A stretch of DNA of 64,000 nt. It comes from Xanthomonas bonasiae (GTDB lineage: Bacteria > Pseudomonadota > Gammaproteobacteria > Xanthomonadales > Xanthomonadaceae). Positions 8,932 through 18,393 of this stretch are shown here, one piece after another (position 1 is the stretch's first letter; the number at the start of each line of letters is the position of its first letter). A program made the translations under genes and the position numbers. Below the pieces are notes generated by a model. That model saw only the letters and a program-made list of their open reading frames with translations, did no database searches and was not told the origin of the DNA. The stretch is taken from positions 1 to 64,000 of the forward strand of contig NZ_JAFIWB010000021.1 in the NCBI RefSeq assembly GCF_017163705.1. Reading direction: 5' to 3'.

Positions 8932-10122
8932 CTACGCGACGATCGTGCCGGTCACCCGGTTGCGCCCGCCGCGCTTGGCCGCATACAGCGCCTGGTCGGC
9001 GATGCCCACCAGCTTCTGCCACTCGATCTGCGCCCCGCCGGAAATGCAATAGCCGATGCTGACCGTGCAGGCGACCGCGGTGCCGGACGAGGCCAGGATG
9101 TCCTGGCGTTCGACCATGCGCCGCAGGCGCTCGGCGATGTCGCGCACCACCGATTCCTCGCCTTGCGGGATCAGCACCATGAACTCCTCGCCGCCCACGC
9201 GGGCGAGCACGTCCGGGCTGCGGATATGCCGCGCCAGCGTGTCGGCGATGGCGACCAGGACCTGGTCGCCGGTCGCGTGGCCCAGGCGGTCGTTGATCGA
9301 CTTGAAATTGTCGACGTCGATCATCAGCACTGCGATCGGCGAGTGCCTGCCGCGCGCCTCCTGCGTGGCCGACTCGCCCTTTTCCCACATGACGCGGCGG
9401 TTGGCGACGCCGGTGAGGGCGTCCTGCGAGGCGTGGCGAATCAGTTCCGCGTTCATCTTGCGGGCCAGCATCCACAGGAACCCGGGGGTGATGATCGAGG
9501 TCAGGACCATGCGCGCGAGCAGGCCGAATTTCGACGTCGGGTCGAAGCTCGTGTCCGCGAGCGGATGGATCGACCACCAGGCGATGCGCAGCAGCAGCAT
9601 CAGGGCCCACAGGAAGTGGAACGCGGCAGTGAAGCGCGCCGCGGTGCGCGCCGTCGGGTCGGCGTGGCGCCACAAGGCCATGCCGGTGGCAACGGTCAAC
9701 AGGCCGCGCAGGGTGCAGCCGAAAACCACCATGACCCTGAGATTCTCGCCTCCACTGTGCAGGCAATAGATCTCCGCCGCGCCGATCAGCGCGACCGAGA
9801 CCAGGATCCAGGGCTGGATCAGCGGCCGCCGCAGATAGGCGTTCACCGCGCACAACTCCAGCACCGTGGCGGCATCGATCGTCAGGTTGCCGATCAAGCC
9901 CAGGGCGGTGGCGTGCGCCGGCAATCCCGCCGGCAGCACGAGTGCGCCAAAGCCAGCCGCGAACGTGGCGTAGCTCAGGCCAAGCAGTAGCAATCCGTCA
10001 GTGTGCTTGGCTTTGCGCCCGGTCAAGCGGATGGCGAAGAACAGCGCCGACGACACCGCCGCCAGCATGGCGTTGACGATCAGCAAGGTGCCAGCGTGAG
10101 CCAGGTGTGCGATCCATTCCAC
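8932..10122 (-). CDS. Seven-helix membrane diguanylate cyclase
   Basis: A 396-residue protein with seven hydrophobic helices in residues 10-220 and a C-terminal GGDEF domain at about 230-394. The active site GGEEF (310-314) is intact, with GVANRR (238-243) and IDVDNFKSIND (268-278) also present. The product-inhibition I-site RSPD (301-304) is kept. It should synthesise cyclic-di-GMP at the inner membrane in response to an unknown membrane signal; the N-terminal part resembles 7TM sensor modules but I cannot name the family. The start ATG at 10122 has only a weak ribosome site. A LacI-family consensus operator lies about 96 bases upstream. Together with the EAL protein and YajQ this window holds make, break and bind functions for the messenger. 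Confidence 0.93.
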   Translation of the reverse strand: MEWIAHLAHAGTLLIVNAMLAAVSSALFFAIRLTGRKAKHTDGLLLLGLSYATFAAGFGALVLPAGLPAHATALGLIGNLTIDAATVLELCAVNAYLRRPLIQPWILVSVALIGAAEIYCLHSGGENLRVMVVFGCTLRGLLTVATGMALWRHADPTARTAARFTAAFHFLWALMLLLRIAWWSIHPLADTSFDPTSKFGLLARMVLTSIITPGFLWMLARKMNAELIRHASQDALTGVANRRVMWEKGESATQEARGRHSPIAVLMIDVDNFKSINDRLGHATGDQVLVAIADTLARHIRSPDVLARVGGEEFMVLIPQGEESVVRDIAERLRRMVERQDILASSGTAVACTVSIGYCISGGAQIEWQKLVGIADQALYAAKRGGRNRVTGTIVA

Positions 10123-10217
10123 AGGTCCCCCGATCCACGCCGCAAACGATTTTCAGATGCCGCCCAGTATAGGGCCGCGAGAATATGCGAGCCGCCCGTT
10201 TGCAGCGGTTTTCGCGC

Positions 10218-10231
10218 TGCAAACGTTTCCA
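10218..10231. promoter_or_regulatory. LacI/PurR-family consensus operator
   Basis: TGCAAACGTTTCCA fits every fixed position of the LacI/GalR-family consensus TGNAANCGNTTNCA. It lies 96 bases upstream of the diguanylate cyclase start, in a 307-base gap (10123-10429) that has no gene. A weaker copy, CGCAAACGATTTTC, sits at 10141-10154. No LacI-type regulator is encoded in this window. The match to consensus is seen; function is inferred. Confidence 0.45.
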
Positions 10232-10429
10232 AACGCTCCGCGGCACACGAGTCCGTTCGCGCGGACGCCGGGTCGGCGTTGCACACGCGGCACAGGTCGA
10301 CGGGAGGGGGCGGTTCGGTCCATCCGGGTTCCTGGCGCTGCCGCTTGGGCTTGCCCTGATATCGGCGGCGGGTACGTGGCCTTTAGCGCTCCACTGCTGC
10401 GACCGTCGCGGCGAAGGCATGCCGGTGGT

Positions 10430-11539
10430 TCACAGCCGATAGCGGCGCATCAGCGGCACGCCGATGCGTTCGGTCAGCGCGCCGAGCGCGGCGATCGGTT
10501 GGCGCCGGCGCAGCGGCAGGTGGCGCGCGTCCACCGCGCTGTACTCGATCACCGGGGTGCCGCCGCGCTGGCGCTTGAAGCTGGCCGCGCCGGCGCTCTG
10601 GTTGAGCCGGCGGCCGTGGCGCAGCGCATGCTCGAAGCCGCACGCGGTGAGCGTGCGGTACAGCGCCAGCCGCTGCGGCTGCTGCAGGTCGTAGCCGACG
10701 ATCGGCGCGGTCAGCGTTCGCCCGATGCCGAACAGGCCGGTGATGCAGGCCAGCGTGCCGTCCTCGCCGCGAAAGCCGTCGAAGCGCAGCAACCCGGCGC
10801 GGTGCCAGGCGCGCAGGAACCCGGCGTGGTAGGCCGGATTGCAGCGCGAATACTTGTCCAGGTACAGCTGCGCGTACAGCGCGGCGATGCGCGGGTAGTC
10901 GGCCTCGCCGATCGCGTCGTTGCCGCAGCGCTGCAGGTCGGTGCGCGCGGTCAGCTTGAGATCGCGCGCCAGGTCGCGGTGGTGCAGCAGCGCCGGCCAG
11001 TCGTCGTACAGATACACCTGGCGGCTGCCGATCAGGGTGAAGCCCTGCGCCTGCAGCGCGTCCAGCCACTGCGGCGTGTCCACCCGGTTCAACGAGCGGA
11101 ACCACAGCGCGTGGTCCGGCCAGCGTGCGCGTGCGGCGTCCAGCAGGGCGCCCAATCCTTCGGCCGGCAGCGGCGGGTACAGGTTGGTGGACAGCAGCCA
11201 GTTGTTGAGGGTGACCGCGCGGTCGATCCGCGCCCAGTCCAGCCAGGCGCCGATGCCGCCGCACAACCCGCGCAGCGGTGCGGCCAACGCGGGCGGCAAC
11301 AGGCGCGTGGCCTCCTCGGCGGCGTAGTCGGCATAGGTGGTGCGCGGCGAGCACACCCAGGCGTTGCCGGCACGCTCCTCGCTCACCGTGACCGGCACCG
11401 ACAGCGTGCCGGCCTGCAGCATGTCGATGCGCGCGTGCAGATTGCCGGCCACGCCCTGCGCATCGCGGCCGGCATGCAGGTCGGCGAAACGCTGCGCCTG
11501 CACGGCGTAGTCGATGCAGGCCTCGGCGGCGCCGTTCAT
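10430..11539 (-). CDS. FemAB/GNAT-like acyltransferase-fold protein
   Basis: A 369-residue protein that resembles double-GNAT (FemAB-like, Acetyltransf_6) proteins. The C-terminal half shows the recognisable run GFEHALRHGRRLN then QSAGAASFKRQRGG, typical of this group, in which an acyl or aminoacyl group is moved onto an amine. No signal peptide or membrane helix is seen. It is the last gene of a minus-strand series: its ATG (11539) overlaps the stop of the ATP-grasp gene in an ATGA arrangement, a strong sign of translational coupling. Likely role, by inference only: acyl or aminoacyl transfer in the pathway made by the ketosynthase, SDR, hydrolase and ligase encoded just upstream. A precise substrate cannot be given. 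Confidence 0.7.
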   Translation of the reverse strand: MNGAAEACIDYAVQAQRFADLHAGRDAQGVAGNLHARIDMLQAGTLSVPVTVSEERAGNAWVCSPRTTYADYAAEEATRLLPPALAAPLRGLCGGIGAWLDWARIDRAVTLNNWLLSTNLYPPLPAEGLGALLDAARARWPDHALWFRSLNRVDTPQWLDALQAQGFTLIGSRQVYLYDDWPALLHHRDLARDLKLTARTDLQRCGNDAIGEADYPRIAALYAQLYLDKYSRCNPAYHAGFLRAWHRAGLLRFDGFRGEDGTLACITGLFGIGRTLTAPIVGYDLQQPQRLALYRTLTACGFEHALRHGRRLNQSAGAASFKRQRGGTPVIEYSAVDARHLPLRRRQPIAALGALTERIGVPLMRRYRL

Positions 11540-12717
11540 GGCGGCGGCAGGGCCTCGCCGTCCCATTCGGTATCGCGGGTGGACGCCTCGCGCACGGTGC
11601 AGCGCTGGGCCAGCGCCAGCCGCGCATGGCTGCCCAGGTCGCGCAGCGCGCCGGCCAGCGGACGCCGATCGCCGCGCGGCGCGAGCACATCGTCGGCGCG
11701 GGCGTAGTCCTCGCGCCATTGGCGGAGCCGGCCATGACGCAACGCCGTCGGCAGCGCGACGCCGAGCATCAGCGGGCCGAGCATCGCCGCGCGCGTCGGT
11801 GTCGGGCACACGATCGCGGCCGGGTCGCGGCGGCTGCCGTCCAGCGCGGCGACCAGCGGGTCGGATGCGGCGAACAGGTGCAGGCCGCTGGTCGCACGCG
11901 GGTTGCATTCGATCACGCTGTAGCGGCCTTGCGCCGAGACGATCCAATCGAAGGAGAGTTGCCCGCTGAAGCGCAGCGCGCGCACCAGCTGCGCGGTGAA
12001 GCGCTCGATCTGCGGCGCCGGCGCGGCGTCGAAGTAATAGCTGGAGCTGCGCTGCAGCCGGTAGCGCGGGCGGTACACCGCGTGCGCCAGCAGCATGCCG
12101 TCGCGGGCCACCGCGTAGGAGCAGCGCTCTTCGCCGGCGCAATAGCGTTGCGCGACCCAGGCGCCTTGTTCGGGCAAAGGCGGCGCGTCGGTGGGCAGCC
12201 CATGCGGATGTACGCGCACGTGCACGCCGAAACGCGAGTATTCCGGCTTCAGCACCAGCGGCGCGGTACCGGCCCATTCGCGCGCCTGCGCCAGGCTGCG
12301 CACCTGCACGCTGTCCGGCACGTCCACGTCGGCATCGAGCGTGCGGGCCAGATGCAGGAAGTGCCATTTGCTGTGCAGTGCGCGCAGCGTGTCGAAGGCG
12401 TCCACCAGCACGTCCAGCTGCGCCGGCAGTGCCTGCCGGTAGCGGGCCAGGTAGAACACCTCCTCGCAGGTGGGCAGCAACAGCGCGATGCGCTGGCGCG
12501 CGACCAGCGCGTTGAGGTCGGCGATGTAGGCGGCCGGGGCGTAGCGCGCCGAGGCGATACGATGGCTGGCGCTGGCCGCGCGCGACCAGCCGGAGATGCG
12601 GCAGGCCACGCTGTCGGCCAGGTGCACGCGCCAGCCCTGCGCAGCGAAGCGGCGCGCCAGATCCAGCGCCACCGGCGCACGCGCGCCGGTGATCAGCACC
12701 GCCGGCGCGCTAGGCAC
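11536..12717 (-). CDS. ATP-grasp carboxylate-amine ligase-like protein
   Basis: A 393-residue ATP-grasp enzyme. An N-terminal pre-ATP-grasp Rossmann-like segment (VLITGARAPVALDLARRF) is followed by the ATP-binding lysine in LVLKPEYSRFG and the magnesium-binding strand VIECNPRATSG, close to CarB-type ATP-grasp proteins. Such enzymes activate a carboxylate as acyl phosphate and join it to an amine or thiol. The start is taken as GTG 12717, eight bases inside the preceding hydrolase gene, because GAGG sits about 7 bases before it and the family-like VLITG strand begins ten codons later. Its stop overlaps the start of the next gene. An upstream in-frame extension exists but only overlaps the hydrolase in another frame. 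Substrate is unknown. Confidence 0.82.
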   Translation of the reverse strand: MPSAPAVLITGARAPVALDLARRFAAQGWRVHLADSVACRISGWSRAASASHRIASARYAPAAYIADLNALVARQRIALLLPTCEEVFYLARYRQALPAQLDVLVDAFDTLRALHSKWHFLHLARTLDADVDVPDSVQVRSLAQAREWAGTAPLVLKPEYSRFGVHVRVHPHGLPTDAPPLPEQGAWVAQRYCAGEERCSYAVARDGMLLAHAVYRPRYRLQRSSSYYFDAAPAPQIERFTAQLVRALRFSGQLSFDWIVSAQGRYSVIECNPRATSGLHLFAASDPLVAALDGSRRDPAAIVCPTPTRAAMLGPLMLGVALPTALRHGRLRQWREDYARADDVLAPRGDRRPLAGALRDLGSHARLALAQRCTVREASTRDTEWDGEALPPP

Positions 12718-13558
12718 CGCCGGCCTCGTGCGCGGCCGGCCGCCATTGCCGGCAATGCGAGGGCACCATGCGCAGCGCCGGTTCGGCCAGGCGCAGCGCG
12801 TGCAGCCGCGCCAAGGTGTCGCGGTAGACGCGGTGCTCGCCGAGCAGGTGGGTGACCAGCGCCGGCGGCGGCGTGCCGTCGGCGATCGCGGCGCTGGACC
12901 AGGCCGCATCGGCGACCAGGAATACCGGCCCGTGCGCGTCCTCGAACCACAGTCCGTAGTGGCCGGGCGCGTGTCCGGGCAGCGGCACCAGCAGCACGCT
13001 GCCGTCGCCGAACAGGTCACGCAGCGTGCCGAAGCCGCGCAGCGCCGCGGGTGCCGTGCATGCCGGCAATGCTTCGAACCAGTGCATGCGTGCGCGTGCG
13101 CCGTGCAGCAGTGCCGGCAGGAAACCTTCGCGCAGCGCCGCCAATCGCCCGCGCCGTTGCAGATCGTCCCAGGCCCGCTGCGCGCAGGCGATGCGCGCCT
13201 GCGCGAAATCGGCCACGCCGCCGACGTGGTCGCCATGGAAATGCGACAGCACGATCCAGTCGATCGCCGCCGCGTCGATGCCGTCGCGTGCAAGCTGTTC
13301 GGGCAGCGATTGTCCCGGCGCCAGATGCACCGGCGTCAGCACGCGGTACAGGCGCTCGGGGAAGTGCGCGGTGGCGGCGAGGAAGTGCTGCGAGTAGCCG
13401 GTGTCGAACAGCAGGTTGCCATGCACCGGATGCTGCAGCAGCGCTGCCAGCGCCGGGAACTGGCAGGGCGCCAGCGTCGCGCCGCGGCGCGTGGCGCGTT
13501 CGGGATGGGTGCAATGCCCGGCCTCGTACAGGCGCCAGCGCAGCGTCGGTGCACTCAT
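12710..13558 (-). CDS. Metallo-beta-lactamase-fold hydrolase
   Basis: A 282-residue MBL-fold hydrolase. The zinc motif HFHGDH is at 106-111, followed by GHAPGHYG (third histidine), VADAAW (bridging aspartate) and PSHC (last histidine), so a two-zinc site is expected. The layout resembles the lactonase/AHL-lactonase-like branch more than glyoxalase II. The start ATG at 13558 is preceded by 166 bases that contain a REP-like unit (13628-13650), so this gene may begin a second transcript within the cluster. It overlaps the ATP-grasp gene by eight bases. In context it may open a lactone or thioester intermediate made by the ketosynthase and SDR; that is inference. Confidence 0.85.
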   Translation of the reverse strand: MSAPTLRWRLYEAGHCTHPERATRRGATLAPCQFPALAALLQHPVHGNLLFDTGYSQHFLAATAHFPERLYRVLTPVHLAPGQSLPEQLARDGIDAAAIDWIVLSHFHGDHVGGVADFAQARIACAQRAWDDLQRRGRLAALREGFLPALLHGARARMHWFEALPACTAPAALRGFGTLRDLFGDGSVLLVPLPGHAPGHYGLWFEDAHGPVFLVADAAWSSAAIADGTPPPALVTHLLGEHRVYRDTLARLHALRLAEPALRMVPSHCRQWRPAAHEAGGA

Positions 13559-13627
13559 GGGCGTTCCTGTCCGGCCGCGCAGTGCGTGGACGATGTTTCG
13601 GCCGCGGCGCTTTGGCGGGCCAGTCGC

Positions 13628-13650
13628 GTCGGGATCGAAGTCCCTCCCAC
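13628..13650. repeat. REP-like unit inside the ketosynthase cluster
   Basis: GTCGGGATCGAAGTCCCTCCC is a variant of the GGGACTGAAGTCCCTCCCACA repeat found elsewhere in the window. It lies in the only sizeable gap of the cluster, between the SDR and the MBL-fold hydrolase. Confidence 0.6.
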
Positions 13651-13724
13651 ACGTGCAGACGTGCGCGCGCCTGCGTCGGCGGGCGATGCCGGGCAGGTCG
13701 GGCCAGGCGCTTGCCGAGATTGCC

Positions 13725-14702
13725 TCACGTGCGCGCCAGGGCCGCGATCCCGGCCTCGGTGGACAGCACCGGCGCATAGCCGAGTTCGCGCCGGGCGCGG
13801 CCGATGTCCAGCGTCTGCGAATAGCCGAGCACGCCGATGCCGTAGCGGCTCAGCCGCGGCTCCGGTTGCCCGCGCCGGCGCAAGGCGATCTGTTCGCCGA
13901 CGGTGGCCAGCGCCAGGGCCACGCGGCGCGGCACCGGCAGCAGGCGCACGCGCAGCTGCAACGCCGCGAACAATGCGGTGAGCAGGTCGCGCACTGCGAT
14001 CGGCGTGCCGTTGCTGATGTTGTAGGCGCGTCCGTCGCCGAGGTGTTCGGCGCGCAGTGCGGCCAGCGCCGCGGCCACCGCGTTCTCCACGCAGCACACG
14101 TCGATCATCGCGCGTCCGCCGTGCACCAGCGGGAACCAGCCGCGCTGCGCCACTGCCAGCAGCCGCGGCACGATCGCGTTGTCGCCGTGGCCGAACACCG
14201 CGCGCGGACGCAGCACCAATGCCGGCAGCCCGGCCGCGGCGGCGGCGCGCACTTTTTCCTCCGCCTCCCACTTGGTCTGCGGATAGCCGCCGATCCAGCG
14301 CGCCGGCGGGGTGAAGTCCTCGGTGACCTGGTACTGGTCGGCGAAGCGGAAATAGATGCTCGGCGAACTGAAATGCACGAAGCGGCGCACCTGCGCGCGC
14401 TGCGCGGCGGCGAGCATGCGCTCGGTGGCGACCACGTTGGCCTGGCGGAACAGCTCGGCGCTGGCCCACGGCGCGGACAGCGCGGCGCAGTGGATCACCG
14501 CATCGCAGCCAGCGAGCAACGCTGTCAGATCGTCGCGGCACAGCTCGGCGCGGACCACGTCGATGCGCGGGTCGCCGGCGAAGGCAGCCAGGGCGGCGGC
14601 ATTGCGGCCGCTGGCGCGGACCTGCGCGCCTTCGGCGGCGAGGGCGCGGACGATGTGCGCGCCGATGAAGCCGGAGGCGCCGGTGACCAGGATGCGCGCC
14701 AT
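13725..14702 (-). CDS. Extended short-chain dehydrogenase (NAD-dependent epimerase / 3-beta-HSD type)
   Basis: A 325-residue extended SDR. The NAD(P)-binding TGASGFIGAHI motif is at 7-17, the catalytic serine lies in FSSPSIYF (111-118), and Tyr140-X3-Lys144 (YPQTK) completes the active site. The closest general likeness is the 3-beta-hydroxysteroid dehydrogenase/OleD branch, which reduces beta-keto groups made by thiolase-fold enzymes. Its start is one base after the ketosynthase stop, so the two are almost certainly co-transcribed. The pair recalls the OleA/OleD partnership of olefin synthesis, but OleB and OleC are not present here, so that pathway is not proposed. Likely role: reduction of the ketosynthase product. 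Confidence 0.85.
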   Translation of the reverse strand: MARILVTGASGFIGAHIVRALAAEGAQVRASGRNAAALAAFAGDPRIDVVRAELCRDDLTALLAGCDAVIHCAALSAPWASAELFRQANVVATERMLAAAQRAQVRRFVHFSSPSIYFRFADQYQVTEDFTPPARWIGGYPQTKWEAEEKVRAAAAAGLPALVLRPRAVFGHGDNAIVPRLLAVAQRGWFPLVHGGRAMIDVCCVENAVAAALAALRAEHLGDGRAYNISNGTPIAVRDLLTALFAALQLRVRLLPVPRRVALALATVGEQIALRRRGQPEPRLSRYGIGVLGYSQTLDIGRARRELGYAPVLSTEAGIAALART

Positions 14703-14703
14703 G

Positions 14704-15720
14704 TCAGTACCTCAGCACCGCGCCGCCGAATGCCAGCCCGGCGCCGGAGCCGACCAGGCCGATCAGGTCGCCGCGCACGATGCGGCCGTCGGCGATGGCC
14801 TGGTGCAGGGCGCTGGGGATCGAGGCCGCCATCTGGTTGCCGCGTTCGCCGATCACGTCGACCAGCGTATGCGGCGCCAGCCGCAGCGCGACCTGCAGGT
14901 GCCGCAGCGCCTTGGCGCTGGCCTGGTGCGGCACGATCCGCTGCAACTGCGGGAGTTCGACGCCGGCCTTGTCCAGCAGCCGCTGCAGGAACCCGGGCAA
15001 CTTCGCCGCGGCGAGCCGGTAGGTGGCGCGGCCGTTCATTTCGAACAGCGAGCCGGCGCGCAACGCGTCGATGCCGTGCTCCAGGCGCAGACGGGTGCCG
15101 CCGGCGCGGACCCGGCAATGCTCGATGCCTTCGGAATAGGTTTCCAGGTGCGCGGCCAGCAGCTGCGAGCCGCTGTCGCCGCTGTCCGCGCCCAGTACCA
15201 CCGCCGCGGCGCCGTCGCCGAACAGCGGCGCGGTGTCCATGTCCTCGCCGTTGAGGCCGACGCTGGCGATCTCGCTGGACACGATCAGCACACGCCGGTA
15301 GCGGCCGGCGGCGATCGCGCAGGCGGCCAGGTCCAGCGCGGCGATGAAGCTCAGGCAGGTGGCGTTGATGTCGAACGCGGCCAGTCCGCTGCCCTGCAGG
15401 CCGAGGCGCGCGTGCAGCAGTGCGGCGCTGCACGGGATCGCCTGTTCCATCAGGCTGCAGGCGGAGATTACGCAATCGACCTGGTCCGGTTCGAGCTGCG
15501 CCGCCGCCAGCGCCGCGCGCGCGGCGCGTTCGCCCATCAGCGAGGCCGGTTCGTCGGCGCCGGCATAGTGGCGCACGCCGACCCCGGCATGGCGCAGGGT
15601 CCAGCCGGCGGGCTTGCCCCAGCGCTGGTCGAAGCTGTCCGAAGCCACCTGCCGCGCCGGCAGATAGTCGCCCGTGCCGAGGATGCGCACCGCGATGGGC
15701 CTGCTGGGGTCGACGGTCAT
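14704..15720 (-). CDS. 3-oxoacyl-ACP synthase III family protein (KAS III)
   Basis: A 338-residue thiolase-fold condensing enzyme. The Cys-His-Asn triad of the KAS III group is complete: Cys122 in INATCLSF, His265 in VPHQAS and Asn295 in GNQMAAS, with the glycine-rich GDGAAAVVLG loop at 168-177. It should therefore catalyse a decarboxylative or non-decarboxylative Claisen condensation. It is unlikely to be the housekeeping FabH because it lies outside a fab operon and leads a specialised-looking gene series. The start ATG (15720) follows a 109-base gap after a GNAT gene. Whether the extender is malonyl-ACP or another acyl thioester cannot be told from the sequence. Confidence 0.88.
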   Translation of the reverse strand: MTVDPSRPIAVRILGTGDYLPARQVASDSFDQRWGKPAGWTLRHAGVGVRHYAGADEPASLMGERAARAALAAAQLEPDQVDCVISACSLMEQAIPCSAALLHARLGLQGSGLAAFDINATCLSFIAALDLAACAIAAGRYRRVLIVSSEIASVGLNGEDMDTAPLFGDGAAAVVLGADSGDSGSQLLAAHLETYSEGIEHCRVRAGGTRLRLEHGIDALRAGSLFEMNGRATYRLAAAKLPGFLQRLLDKAGVELPQLQRIVPHQASAKALRHLQVALRLAPHTLVDVIGERGNQMAASIPSALHQAIADGRIVRGDLIGLVGSGAGLAFGGAVLRY

Positions 15721-15829
15721 TGCGAAAGCTCGCGCAAAGGGGGCGCAGCGTACTGCCAGCGGATCGGCGCCGGCAACCGCGCTCGGGAAGATCGCGCCGC
15801 CGCTTGCGGCTGGCGATCTCAGACAGTCC

Positions 15830-16276
15830 TCAATCGCGCAGCGACTTGGCGAAATATCTGGGCGCTTCGACAAAGCCTTCCCGCCGATAGAAGGCGTGCG
15901 CGCGTTCGCGCCGGCCATGGCAGTGCACCTCCAGGCGGTCGCAGCCGCGCTGCCGCGCCAGCGCCTCGCCTTCCGCCAGCAAACGCTGTCCCACCCCGGC
16001 GCCGCGCGCGCGATCGTCGACGCAGAAATAGCTGATGCGGCAGATGTCGCCAGCCAATGCCAACTGCGGCAGGAAATGCAGCGACAACACGCCCAGGACG
16101 CTGTCCCCTGCGGCGGCCACCAGCAAGGCCTCGTCCGGATGCGCCAGCAGCTGCGCCAGGCGGGCTTCGATGAAGTCCTCGGTTCCGGCATAGTCCAGCG
16201 CCGCCATCAGCGCCACGATCGCCTGCCGGTCCGCCATCGCCGCGTTCCTGATCTCCAGGTTGCTGTTCTCGCTCAT
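15830..16276 (-). CDS. GNAT family N-acetyltransferase
   Basis: A 148-residue GNAT protein. Motif A for acetyl-CoA pyrophosphate binding appears as DDRARGAGVGQRLLAEGEA (about 98-116) after strand RISYFCVD, and the C-terminal AHAFYRREGFVE is the usual motif B. The substrate is unknown; small-molecule or protein amine acetylation are both possible. ATG 16276 is chosen over an in-frame ATG 36 bases upstream because the family domain begins within ten residues. It lies upstream of and on the same strand as the ketosynthase series, with 109 bases between, so co-transcription is possible but not shown. Confidence 0.85.
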   Translation of the reverse strand: MSENSNLEIRNAAMADRQAIVALMAALDYAGTEDFIEARLAQLLAHPDEALLVAAAGDSVLGVLSLHFLPQLALAGDICRISYFCVDDRARGAGVGQRLLAEGEALARQRGCDRLEVHCHGRRERAHAFYRREGFVEAPRYFAKSLRD

Positions 16277-16359
16277 CGGCAGAGAGTAGGAAGTCGCCCA
16301 CGTTGGGCGCAAGCGCTTTGCCGGCCCGACGCAACCTGTGCGGACATGGGCGGCGCGGC

Positions 16360-17073
16360 CTAGCGGCCGCGGCGCTGTCCGTACCAGAAGCCCAGCGCGT
16401 CGCGCGAGCGCAGCATGCCGCGGCCGCGGCGCAGCAGTTGCAGCAGCAGGCCCAGGTGCTCGCGCTTGCTGAAGCTGCGCAGTTTGCGGTCGGAGGTGTG
16501 CACCGGCTCGCGCAGGATCGCGAAACGCCCGCGCCGGGCCAGCGCGCGGCTCAGTGCCACGTCCTCGCCGGCGTAGTAGCGCTCGTCGAAGCCGCCGGCG
16601 GCGTCGAACGCGCTGCGCGTGCAGAACAGGAAACAGCCGGGGGCGATGCCGGTGCGGCGGAACAACCAGCCGAACAGGGCTTGCGCCACGCGTTCGTGCC
16701 AGGCGACGTTGCCGAGCAGCTGCACCTGCGCGCCGCCGCCGACCGCGCCGGTGTGCAGCGCGCGCAGCGCCGCCGCCAGCAGCGGCGTGTTGACGCGGGT
16801 GTCGGCATCGACGAACAGCAGGTAGCGGCCGCGGCTGGCGGCGGCGCCGGCATTGCGCGTGGCGGCGATATGCCGCAACTGCACGTCCAGCACCTGCGCG
16901 CCATGGCGGCGCGCGATCTGCGCGGTGTCGTCGCTGCAGGCGTCGGCGACGACCAGGGTCTCGTAGTCCAGCCGCAAGGCCTCGGCGGCGATATGCAGCG
17001 ACGCCAGGGTGTCGCCGATCAGGGCGGCTTCGTCGTGGGCGGGAACGATGAACGAGATCACGTCCGGCATCAT
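16360..17073 (-). CDS. Family 2 glycosyltransferase
   Basis: A 237-residue GT-A glycosyltransferase. It starts with ISFIVPAHDEAALIGDTL, has the acidic VVADACSDDT segment, the DXD-type LFVDADTRVN and the GEDVALSRALARRG acceptor-side motif. No membrane helices are seen, so it is probably a peripheral or soluble enzyme acting on a lipid-linked or small acceptor. Two adjacent ATGs (17073, 17070) are possible starts. It is 83 bases upstream of the GNAT and about 640 bases upstream of the ketosynthase series, all on the minus strand, so it could decorate the same product; it could equally be independent. Confidence 0.85.
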   Translation of the reverse strand: MMPDVISFIVPAHDEAALIGDTLASLHIAAEALRLDYETLVVADACSDDTAQIARRHGAQVLDVQLRHIAATRNAGAAASRGRYLLFVDADTRVNTPLLAAALRALHTGAVGGGAQVQLLGNVAWHERVAQALFGWLFRRTGIAPGCFLFCTRSAFDAAGGFDERYYAGEDVALSRALARRGRFAILREPVHTSDRKLRSFSKREHLGLLLQLLRRGRGMLRSRDALGFWYGQRRGR

Positions 17074-17158
17074 GCGACGCCGGCGCGGCGCGGGCAAATC
17101 GGCCCGCGCCGCGTCCCGGCCGGCCGCCGGCGCGGCGCGGCCGGATCGCAGCAGCGGG

Positions 17159-18154
<996 letters not shown>

Positions 18155-18393
18155 CGGGAAACTCCTGTTGCGAAGGGAGGGACGGGAGAAGAAAAGACGC
18201 GGCGCGGACGCTGTCGTTGCGGGGCAGGGAGGATGCGGGCGCGACGCGGCGGTGGGTTATCGCGATCGCGCAGGATCCTTGTCCGATCCTGCAAACGTGC
18301 CGCCGCACCGCGATCTGCGCAGGCGCCGACCATGCCATGGCCGACGTTTGCGCACAGTCAGTGCTGCGTTCGGTCGCGCGTCGGCGCCGCGGT

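Noticed and set aside
14704-15720. Complete OleABCD olefin pathway
   Set aside because: A thiolase-fold enzyme and an OleD-like SDR are present, but no OleB hydrolase or OleC AMP-ligase lies in the window.
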